Origin: Limnomonas spitsbergensis
Lineage: Eukaryota > Chlorophyta > Chlorophyceae > Chlamydomonadales
Length of the DNA stretch: 64,000 nt
NCBI GenBank assembly: GCA_037349105.1
Contig: JAYJMM010000041.1
Coordinates: forward strand, 6,508,501-6,572,500
Direction of reading: 5' to 3'
Positions 40,301-50,000 of this stretch are shown piece after piece. The translations under genes and the position numbers were made by a program. The stretch's first letter is position 1, and the number at the start of each line of letters is the position of its first letter. The notes below the pieces were generated by a model, which was not told where the DNA came from, searched no databases, and saw nothing but the letters and a program-made list of their open reading frames with translations.

Positions 40301-43300
40301 TTGGGCACCTTCCCCAAAAACGGCGGCGGGTGCCCGACGTACCAGTAGCTGAAGTCTGGCTGAAGCACTACAAGAATAACACAGGGTGATGCCTTGCTTT
40401 CATGTGACAGGCATCAGAGGAAGGCATCTGGTTACAGGTGTAGCTGACTTGTAGCTGACTTAACGGTGTGGGATGTACAGCAGAGAAAGGAGACGTCGGG
40501 AATCGAAAGGCAGGTTTGAATGGCAGGTTCGAATGGCTGTGGATGCCGTTGGGGTCACAGGTCCAATGCCCCGGTGTTTGGTCCCTATGGGCCCAGTGGT
40601 GGCTTCTTTCAGGGTTCCAGGGAACATAAACCCTTATTGAGGGCCCAGTGGTGGCTCAGTTTAGGGTGTAGGGTAGCATAAACCCTTGCTGAGGGTCCAG
40701 CCACAACGCCCCCAGTCGCCACGGGGAAGACATGTAGGCATCAGGCACGACATCATCCGTTGAGAGAGGATGGAGGCATCAGGTTCCAGTAACAAGCGGG
40801 TGCTTGGCGTGGTGGATGCAGCTTACCGAGGTCCCAAGTGCGGCAAAACCCTAAGCCTTAAGCGCGGTCCCAGATGTGGCTAAACCTTAAACCTAAATCC
40901 ATTCGAGGTCCCAAGTGCGACTGTTTGAAGGTAAAAATGGTAGTTTCCGGCGGCTGGGGTCCTTGCACAATTAGTTGCACAGTTGCCGCCTGAGGGCTTG
41001 CCCTGGATGCTCAACCAAGCCTTGAATTTCGTTGCCTTTCCACCTGACAAGAAGGTGGATTCATCCTCTCCCCTTAGCTCCTTGCGCAGTTGCGGCTGTA
41101 GGGCTTGCCCTGAACATCAAACAAAGCCATGCTGAGGTATGTAGGGCTCTGCCATGCCGCTCACAACATCTGGTGCTAGATGAAACGAGTGGCACTGCAG
41201 ACCCCTGGACAGTTGAAGAAACCAGGGTTCAGGTTTAGGATTTGAAGAAACCAGGGCTTAGGGTTTAGGTTTTGAAGAAATGAGGGTTTAGGGTTTAGGT
41301 ATTCAAGCGACCAGACCGCCTGCGCTCTGCAGACACCTGTCAGTCTGTCAAGCGCTCTGCAGGTGCCTTTCATCTGGAATCAGCTGAGAGGGCAATGCTC
41401 TCTGCTGCCGCTTTAAATGCACACCTAACCGCAGTTTGGAATTCTGCCTGGGAGGCCACCGGTGAGCTGTTGAGGACCAGGCTACGAGCTGTGCTCGTGA
41501 CTCAGCTACATTTAAGCTACAACCCGGCTCCCGCCAAAGGCCTTCGGGGTGGTGAGCCAAGCTGCTTGGGCCGCCGGCCGCCGGCCGGCCCAGGTTTGGT
41601 CCTAATCGGGCCTATGTCTGCCGCGGGGCGGACTATTAAAGTTGGTCTTGTAGCCGAAAAAAGAAACGCTGGCCTCTAGCGGCATGCAGCCAGATGCCCC
41701 AGCAAAAGGGCTGGCCGCAGGCCGAGATGCACTTGAGGCGCGCTGGAGGCAGCAACACTCACGTGTTTTGTTCCTAGGTCGCTCAAATTCTGTTTGCCAT
41801 CCCTCATCCGGTGGCGAGGGATCTCAAATCTCTCCCTGGCCATCCCATGCTCAGGTTTGGGGGGAGCTGGCGCAATCGTCACCCATACCTCACCCATGAC
41901 CCAACACAAACTTCATCACACCGGCATGGCAGGTGCATAGCTTACCCGGTGATGGTTGAACTTCTCTATCTGTCTATCCCACCCGGTCCCAGTTTCGAGG
42001 TACGTGGTTTACAAACCAGACCTGCCGTAGGAGCTGGCGCGCTCACCGGTTCCTGACATTCTGTCACCCATCACTCCCCCCTTCCATCAGGCATGGCCGA
42101 TGCATGGCTGATGCATGGCTGATGCATGGCTTCCCCGGTGGTGGTTGAACTTCTCTCTGTCTATCCCACGCCCCGGTTTCGGGTTACTGGGTTTATGAAC
42201 CAGACCTGTCGTGGGAGCTGGCGCTCATCAGTTCCTGACACCATTACTCCCCCCCTCCATCCGGCATGGCTGATGCATGGTTGATGTATGGCTCACCCGG
42301 TGGTGGTGGAACTTCTCTCCTGCCATCCTGCGGTACGAGTAGGCGCGCTTGTCAAAGGCGTCCTTGTCCTTCTCAAACTGCACGTCCATGTTCTCAACGT
42401 TCTTCATGGAGGTGGCAAATTTGGGTCGAAGCAGCACGCTAGTCGCCTTCTTCGGCTGAGGAATGCACACATGGAGGCATGGTCAGGCTGCGTTATGTAT
42501 GTAAGGGTACATGGAGGTGGGAAACTTGGGACAAAGCACACTGGTCGCCCTCTTCGGCTGCGTAATTCACACGCATGGACACTATAGCAGGCTGCGCAAT
42601 TCAAGTTCAGGTGCATGCAGGTGGAACTTGGGACAAAGCAGCACACTGGTCGCCTTCCTTGGCTGGGTCATGCACGCATGGACGGATGGTCAGGCTGCGT
42701 TATGCATGCAAAGGTACATGGAGGTGGGAAACTTGGGACAAGGCAGCACACTGGTCACCTTCCTCAGCTGGGTAATGCACGCATGGACGGATGGTCAGGC
42801 TGCGCAATGCATGCTAAGGTACATGCAGGTGGAAACTTTGAAACAAAGCAGCACACTGGTCGCCCTCTGCGGCTGCGTTATGCATGCTGGTACATGCAGG
42901 TGGCAAACTGATCACGGCAGAGCATCTGGTTGTACCTTTTTCAGCTAAGTAAAGCACATGGTATAGTGGCAGTGTGTGCATCATGGTCATTCAGCTACCA
43001 TTCAGCTAACCAAGGCCATCGACCGAGGAGGCCTGGTGCACCAGGGCACCAGGCCTGGCTGCTTGATTCAGCCACTGGATGTAGGCTGGATGAGATTTAG
43101 TCCTCATCGGCGTTGTGGCCCCTGCCCAGCGCCCTCCTTAAGGTGATCTGGTGCGCACTGGGAAGCATGCATTAAGGCTGGGTCCCATGAGGAACAGCTG
43201 ATTGAAGTCTGACCAATTTGACCGGACAGCGCTCATGCACATGTACGGTTCATGCGGCCATGCGAATGAAGCAAGGCGCATCCCCTATGCAATCCAGATG

Positions 43301-43669
43301 CTGCTCTTTGCTTGGCGTAAGAGACTAGTAGTCGTGTATGTGCGACACATTCAAGCGCGATGTGATAAGAGTATGTGTTGTCGGATGCGATGCAGCGTCA
43401 CTGAATGGGGGAAGGGGAGGACCTTTCAAAGCGAGGAACCATGGCTGATATTATATCGTTGTCAATACAGCCAAGAATTCAGCACAGCAGTGTCCCATCA
43501 GGTTCCTAAATAATCATACCGTGGCAGAGTAGAACTCGGGAATGTTGGAGGGCTGGTTGCGCCGGGCGTACTGCTCCGCGTAGCCTTTCGATTTCGAACT
43601 CTTTGCAGGACTTGACCCCTTCGCGAACGTGTCGTAGTAGGAGGTCGGAGCATCAGGTCGGGATTCCAT
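37349..43669 (-). CDS. Unrecognised protein with five [YFC][DN]PI[LV] motifs, about 355 residues
   Basis: Function not recognised. Exons (high to low): 43669-43520 (ATG, 50 codons), 42455-42297, 39063-38912, 37955-37349 (TGA). Phases join: 0, 0, then AG+T. The N-terminal exon reads MESRPDAPTSYYDTF and ends QPSNIPEFYSAT. Exon 2 is basic then acidic (RPKFATSMKNVENMDVQFEK). Exons 3 and 4 carry repeated short motifs: CDPIVHDF, SYDPILHSF, SFDPILGQC, SYDPILHNW, VYNPILNTW, separated by roughly 40-60 low-complexity or polar residues. No signal peptide or membrane segment is visible. Such regularly spaced aromatic-Pro motifs would suit a filament- or microtubule-bound protein, but that is only a guess. 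Another small exon between 42296 and 39064 cannot be excluded. Introns hold copies of both exon edges, which helps confirm the exon boundaries. Divergent from the SET gene; convergent with DYNC2I1. Confidence 0.75.
38505..38840 (-). repeat. PIL-motif gene: copies of exon 3 end and donor
   Basis: A long copy (38585-38670) of the exon end RVRPPTGSGKKARPE with donor GTGAGCTG. Short copies of only the last ~20 bases plus donor at 38510-38528 and 38817-38835. Confidence 0.88.
39175..40300 (-). repeat. PIL-motif gene: about seven copies of exon 3 acceptor and start
   Basis: Copies of CTGCAG|GCGCCGGACAGCATC with decreasing similarity at about 39180-39235, 39290-39350, 39430-39460, 39520-39570, 39625-39670, 40110-40145 and 40265-40300. 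Confidence 0.83.
39785..39930 (+). repeat. Dispersed GGCCGG element with TTCAGCTAC lead
   Basis: CAGTTCAGCTACACCGTGGC, CCCTGCTGCTTATGC, CGGCCGGAGGCCGGTCCAGG, GGCCCAGGGGTGGCCCC. Confidence 0.75.
41500..41650 (+). repeat. Dispersed GGCCGG element with TCAGCTACA lead
   Basis: CTCAGCTACATTTAAGCTAC, AAAGGCCTTCGGGG, GCTGCTTGGGCCGCCGGCC, CAGGTTTGGTCCTAATCGGG. Confidence 0.75.
41940..42180 (-). repeat. PIL-motif gene: two copies of exon 2 end and donor
   Basis: GAGAAGTTCAACCACCACCG with GTGAGCC/GGGGAAGCC context near 41945-41975 and 42130-42160, flanked by TGATGCATGGC repeats. Confidence 0.83.
42480..42935 (-). repeat. PIL-motif gene: five copies (~100 bp) of exon 2 acceptor and start
   Basis: Each carries CGCAG|CCGAAGAGGGCGACCAGTGT and CCCACCTCCATGTACC, a diverged PKKATSVLxRPKFATSM. 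The genuine exon starts at 42455. Confidence 0.9.
43000..43170 (+). repeat. Dispersed GGCCGG element, degenerate
   Basis: ATTCAGCTACCATTCAGC, GAGGCCTGGTGCACCAGG, TTTAGTCCTCATCGGCG; the central GGCCGG hairpin is decayed. Confidence 0.6.
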
Positions 43670-44089
43670 TCTGCGTCTGCGTCAGGCACACAGTGGGCTC
43701 CCGTAAAGATCTTCTGCACCGTCGTCTTCCCCACGAGTCGGAGTCTCGTGACAGCTAGCCCATATATGCTCCTCATGTCGATATGTTGATTTCAGGTTGA
43801 CTCGTGAATGCTTACCGCTCTCACAATATGCAGCTATGCGCCAGTCGGTTACCCCGTTGTGTCACTTTGAGCTAGGGTCAACGGAGACCTTTGCAGAGGA
43901 GTTAGAGAAAACACGAATTCACATAAGAGGAGGTCGTGTATTTCACAAATTGGAAGAGCTCGATGAAGCCTGTGATGGTGGGCGAAGTGAACATTTCGGA
44001 GTGAGGAGTGACCGCGGGCCTGCCATGCCGACCTTACTCGGGTAAAACACTGTCGCCAGTGAAACGTGAGCAATCGTTGGTTTTCCAGC
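43670..44089. promoter_or_regulatory. Presumed bidirectional promoter between the PIL-motif gene and the SET gene
   Basis: About 420 bases between divergent start codons, free of repeats. A reading frame runs 43797-44045 on the plus strand and could join the SET exon through a 48-base intron (GTAAAA...TTTTCCAG), so part of this stretch may be a transcribed upstream exon. Confidence 0.4.
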
Positions 44090-47000
44090 ATGCGAGGTGC
44101 CTTCTCCTTTTCAGGCCTTCGATCTCTGGTATCTTCGGCACATGAGGCCAGCAACACCAGCGGGCCTCACATCCGATGGCTCATTTTAGCTGCAGGCGGA
44201 TCTCTGGCTGCAGCCGCACACTTTGCCTACCAGGACCCTTCTACCGGCTTTTTGAAAACCGCGCATGGGGAGGGCAGCAGCGCCCAAGAGGAGCGCCCCA
44301 ACCTAGTCCGGTTGAGGGAGTGGCTGCAGGCCCATGGGGCCGACATGAGCCATGTTGAAGTGAAGGAGAGCAAGGTGGGCATAGCAGACTCAGCTGAAAC
44401 ATGCAGCCATTAAGATGCAGCTATCAAGATGCAGCCATGAACATGCAGCTATCAAAATGCAGCTATTAGAATGCAGCTATAACCAAGCAAATGTTTCCAT
44501 GCTAGAGCACGGCAAGGCCAATACACTCAGCTGAATCATACAGCTATAACCAAGCAAATATTTCCATGCTAGAGCACGGCAAGGCCAATACACTCAGCTG
44601 AACCATGCAGCAACTAATATGTGCCAAGCAAATGTTACATTGCTAGAACAGAGCAAGGCCAAAAGACGCAGCTGACCCATGCAGCTTCTACCATGCTGGT
44701 GCTTCCTCTCCCCTGTGCAAGAGACAGAGATGTTGCACTGTTCTTGGCAGATCAGCTTGGGGATTTTTCGCATGCTATCTGTGGTCGTGACTGCCACAAT
44801 GCCTGGGGCTGACGCGGCTGAATATTCTCTGTACCCTGGGAGCCTGAGACGGGAGCTACAGATGCACAGTTGCTTGAAGAGTGCTCCCGCTACCATTCAG
44901 CTACCATCAGCTACCATCAGCTACCATTCAGCTACCTTTCAGCTACCATTCAGCCACATAATGGCTTCCGGCCGAGGGGATCTGGTGCAGCAAGGTGCCT
45001 GCTGCTTAGGCCGCCAGCCGCCGGCCGGTCAATGTATGACCCCCCACCAGCCCAGTCGTTGCCACCCGGCAGCTCCTCAAACACTACATTAAACACTTCC
45101 TGCAACTCCCCCTGCCACTCGCAGGCAGGCGCCGGCGCCGGTCTCGGCCTCTTCGTGTCCGAAACCGCGAGCAAGCGGGACCTGAAGGCCTGCGCCATGC
45201 CCTCACGCCGCCGCTGGTGGTGGCCGCTCGGCGGCGGGGGCAGCCAGGCCGTCCTGGCGGCCTTCCCGCTCGGGTCAGCCATCACCGCGGCCAACATACT
45301 GCGTGACCCGGTGCTGGGCAGCGGCTACGCCTGGATGGTACAGCGGGGGGGGGTGGACGAGCGCACCATTGTTATGGCGCACCTGGTGGTGGAGCGGCTC
45401 AAGGGGGAGGCCTCGGAGATGGCCCCTTGGATAAATGCGCTGCCAAAGACGTGAGTGTGATGTACTGCTGTGTGCTTGGGTTTGTGTGAACTGGTATGAA
45501 GGCACAAGTGTAATGAACAGCTTGATGAGATGGTATCTTAAATCAATGCGCTGCCAAAGACATGTTAAGGGGCTAAGGGTTAAGCGTCTAAGGGTTAAGG
45601 TCTAAGGGGCTAAGGGTTTAGGTCTAAGGGTGGAGGGCTAGGGGCTAAGGGTTCATGGGTTAAGGGTCTAAGGTTTAGGGGTTAGGGGCTAAGTGTAACG
45701 CGTCGAAGGGGCTAAGGGTTTAGGTCTAAGGGGCTAAGGGTTAAGTGTCTAAGGGGCTAAGGGTTTAGGTCTAAGGGGCTAAGGGTTTAGGTCTAAGGGG
45801 ATAAGGGTTAAGGGGATGAGGTTAAGGGGCTAAGGGTTAAGCGTCTAAGGGGCTAAGGGTTTAGGTCTAAGGGGCTAAGGGTTAAGGGTAGGCTTGAGTG
45901 CGTTCCAAACCACTTTATCCGGTCGCTGGACAGCCACCACTGCGCCGAAGGATCCAAAGCTTGAGCGAGCACAAGGGATTGTCGCACCAGGCAGCAGAGC
46001 GGCACACGGCACCAGGCAGCAGGGCTTGGCTGCACCTTGGCCCTGAGTCATCGCTGAAGCACCTCAAAAGGAGCGGTGTGCATGGCACCCTGAGCTGGCT
46101 ACATGCGCTGGGGCGACCATCAATGCTCCGACCCCCCCCCCCCCCCCACCCCTTGTGCATCAATCCACACATCTGTTCCCCTATGCCCCCCTCCCCCCGA
46201 CCACCCTCCTATGCTTTCCTCCCCCCCCTGACCCCGTTGTGCACCCTGTGCCCCCCCCCCCTCTCACCCCTCGCCTCCCCTCTTGCACCCTTCCTCCACC
46301 CCTCCTCTCACCCCTCCGCACGCCCCAACACAGGTTCGGCACTCCTGTCACCTTCAGCGAGGCCGAGCTGGCCGAGCTCCGCGGCACCCCGCTGCACCGT
46401 GCCGCCTCCGTCGTGCGCACGCGTTTGCAGGAGCTGTGGAAGCGCCTGCAGCCCGCGCTGGGCAGCCTGATCGCTGGCCAGCCCGGAGTGCAGAGGCAGG
46501 CAACCTTTGACGATATGCTGTGGGCTTACTCGGTGTTCTGGTCGAGGGGGCAGAGCCTTCCGGTGCCCACAGCAGGCGCAGGTGTGGGGTATGGGTTTAG
46601 GGGTAGGGTTTGCTTGGCAGAGCCTTCCGGTGCCCACAGCAGGCGCAGGTGTGGGGTATGGGTTTATGGGGTAGGGTTTGCTTGGCAGAGCCTTCCGGTG
46701 CCCACAGCAGGTGCAGGTGTGGGGTATGGGCTTAGGGGGTAGGGTTTGCTTGGTGGAGCTCGCCGGTGCCCACAGCAGTAAAGGTGTGGGGTATGGGCTT
46801 AGGGGGTAGGGTTTGCTTGGCAGAGCCTTCCGGTGCCCACAGCAGGCGCAGGTGTGGGGTATGGGTTAAGGGGGTAGGGTTTGCTTGGTGGAGCCTTCCG
46901 GTGCCCAAAGCAGGCGCAGGTGTGGGGTATGGGTTTAGGGGGTAGGGTTTGCTTGGCAGAGCCTTCCGGTGCCCAAAGCAGGTGCAGGTGTGGGGTATGG

Positions 47001-50000
47001 GTTTACAGGGTAGGGTTTGCTTGGCAGAGCCCTCCGGTGCCCAAAGCAGGTGCAGGTGTGGGGTATGGGTTTAGGGGGTAGGGTTTGCTTGGCAGAGCCT
47101 CCCGGTGCCCAAAGCAGGCGCAGGTGTAGGGTATGGGCTTAGGGGGTAGGGTTTGCTTGGCAGAGCCTTCTGGTGCCCAAAGCAGGCGCAGGTGCGGGGT
47201 GTGGGCTTAGGGGGTAGGGTTTGCTTGGTGGAGCTCGCCGGCGCCCATAGCAGGCGCAGGTGTGGGGTATGGGCTTAGGGGGTAGGGTTTGCTTGGCAGA
47301 GCCTTCCGGTGCCCACAGCAGGCGCAGGTGCGGGGTATGGGTTTAGGGGGTAGGGTTTGCTTGGCAGAGCCTTCCGGTGCCCAAAGCAGGCGCAGGTGTA
47401 GGGTATGGGTTTAGGGGGTAGGGTTTGCTTGGCGGAGCCTTCTGGTGCCCAAAGCAGGCGCAGGTGCGGGGTATGGGCTTAGGGGGTAGGGTTTGCTTGG
47501 CAGAGCCTTCCGGTGCCCACAGCAGGCGCAGGTGTAGGGTATGGGCTTAGGGGGTAGGGTTTGCTTGGCAGAGCCTTCCGGTGCCCAAAGCAGGCGCAGG
47601 TGCGGGGTATGGGCTTAGGGGGTAGGGTTTGCTTGGCAGAGCCTTCCGGTGCCCAAAGCAGGCGCAGGTATGGGGTATGGGTTTCGGGGGTAGGGTTTGC
47701 TTGGCAGAGCCTTCCGGTGCCCAAAGCAAGCGCAGGTGCGGGGTATGGGCTTAGGGGGTAGGGTTTGCTTGGCAGAGCCTTCCGGTGCCCACAGCAGGCG
47801 CAGGTGTAGGGTATGGGCTTAGGGGGTAGGGTTTGCTTGGCAGAGCCTTCCGGTGCCCAAAGCAGGCGCAGGTGCGGGGTATGGGCTTAGGGGGTAGGGT
47901 TTGCTTGGCAGAGCCTTCCGGTGCCCAAAGCAGGCGCAGGTGTAGGGTATGGGTTTAGGGGGTAGGGTTTGCTTGGCGGAGCCTTCTGGTGCCCAAAGCA
48001 GGCGCAGGTGCGGGGTATGGGCTTAGGGGGTAGGGTTTGCTTGGCAGAGCCTTCCGGTGCCCACAGCAGGCGCAGGTGTAGGGTATGGGCTTAGGGGGTA
48101 GGGTTTGCTTGGCAGAGCCTTCCGGTGCCCACAGCAGGCGCAGGTGCGGGGTATGGGTTTAGGGGGTAGGGTTTGCTTGGCAGAGCCTTCCGGTGCCCAA
48201 AGCAGGCGCAGGTGTAGGGTATGGGTTTAGGGGGTAGGGTTTGCTTGGCGGAGCCTTCTGGTGCCCAAAGCAGGCGCAGGTGCGGGGTATGGGCTTAGGG
48301 GGTAGGGTTTGCTTGGTAGAGCCTTCCGGTGCCCACAGCAGGCGCAGGTGTAGGGTATGGGCTTAGGGGGTAGGGTTTGCTTGGCAGAGCCTTCCGGTGC
48401 CCAAAGCAGGCGCAGGTGCGGGGTATGGGCTTAGGGGGTAGGGTTTGCTTGGCAGAGCCTTCCGGTGCCCAAAGCAGGCGCAGGTGCGGGGTATGGGCTT
48501 AGGGGGTAGAGTTTGCTTGGCAGAGCCTTCCGGTGCCCAAAGCAGGCGCAGGTGCGGGGTATGGGCTTAGGGGGTAGGGTTTGCTTGGCAGAGCCTTCCG
48601 GTGCCCAAAGCAGGCGCAGGTGCGGGGTATGGGCTTAGGGGGTAGGGTTTGCTTGGCAGAGCCTTCCGGTGCCCAAAGCAGGCGCAGGTGCGGGGTATGG
48701 GCTTAGGGGGTAGGGTTTGCTTGGCAGAGCCTTCCGGTGCCCAAAGCAGGCGCAGGTACGGGGTATGGGCTTAGGGGGTAGGGTTTGCTTGGTGGAGCCT
48801 CCCGGTGCCCAAAGCAGGCGCAGGTGCGGGGTATGGGCTTAGGGGGTTGAGTTTGCTTGGCAGAGCCTTCCGGTGCCCAAAGCAGGCGCAGATGCGGGGT
48901 ATGGGCTTAGGGGGTAGGGTTTGCTTGGCAGAGCCTTCCGGTGCCCAAAGCAGGCGCAGGTGTGGGGTATGGGCTTAGGGGGTAGGGTTTGCTTGGTGGA
49001 GCTCGCCGGTGCCCAAAGCAGGCGCAGGTGCGGGGTATGGGCTTAGGGGGTAGAGTTTGCTTGGCAGAGCCTTCCGGTGCCTAAAGCAGGCGCAGGTGCG
49101 GGGTATGGGCTTAGGGGGTAGGGTTTGCTTGGCAGAGCCTTCCGGTGCCCAAAGCAGGCGCAGGTGCGGGGTATGGGCTTAGGGGGTAGAGTTTGCTTGG
49201 CAGAGCCTTCCGGTGCCCAAAGCAGGCGCAGGTGTGGGGTATGGGCTTAGGGGGTAGGGTTTGCTTGGCAGAGCCTTCCGGTGCCCAAAGCAGGCGCAGG
49301 TGCGGGGTATGGGCTTAGGGGGTAGGGTTTGCTTGGCAGAGCCTTCCGGTGCCCAAAGCAGGCGCAGGTGCGGGGTATGGGCTTAGGGGGTAGGGTTTGC
49401 TTGGCAGAGCCTTCCGGTGCCCAAAGCAGGCGCAGGTACGGGGTATGGGCTTAGGGGGTAGGGTTTGCTTGGTGGAGCCTCCCGGTGCCCAAAGCAGGCG
49501 CAGGTGCGGGGTATGGGCTTAGGGGGTTGAGTTTGCTTGGCAGAGCCTTCCGGTGCCCAAAGCAGGCGCAGATGCGGGGTATGGGCTTAGGGGGTAGGGT
49601 TTGCTTGGCAGAGCCTTCCGGTGCCCAAAGCAGGCGCAGGTGTGGGGTATGGGCTTAGGGGGTAGGGTTTGCTTGGTGGAGCCTCCCGGTGCCCAAAGCA
49701 GGCGCAGGTGTGGGGTATGGGTTTAGGGGGTAGGGTTTGCTTGGCAGAGCCTTCCGGTGCCCAAAGCAGGCGCAGATGCGGGGTATGGGCTTAGGGGGTA
49801 GGGTTTGCTTGGCAGAGCCTTCCGGTGCCCAAAGCAGGCGCAGGTGTGGGGTATGGGCTTAGGGGGTAGGGTTTGCTTGGTGGAGCTCGCCGGTGCCCAA
49901 AGCAGGCGCAGGTGCGGGGTATGGGCTTAGGGGGTAGGGCTTGCTTGGCAGAGCCTTCTGGTGCCTAAAGCAGGCGCAGGTGCGGGGTATGGGCTTAGGG

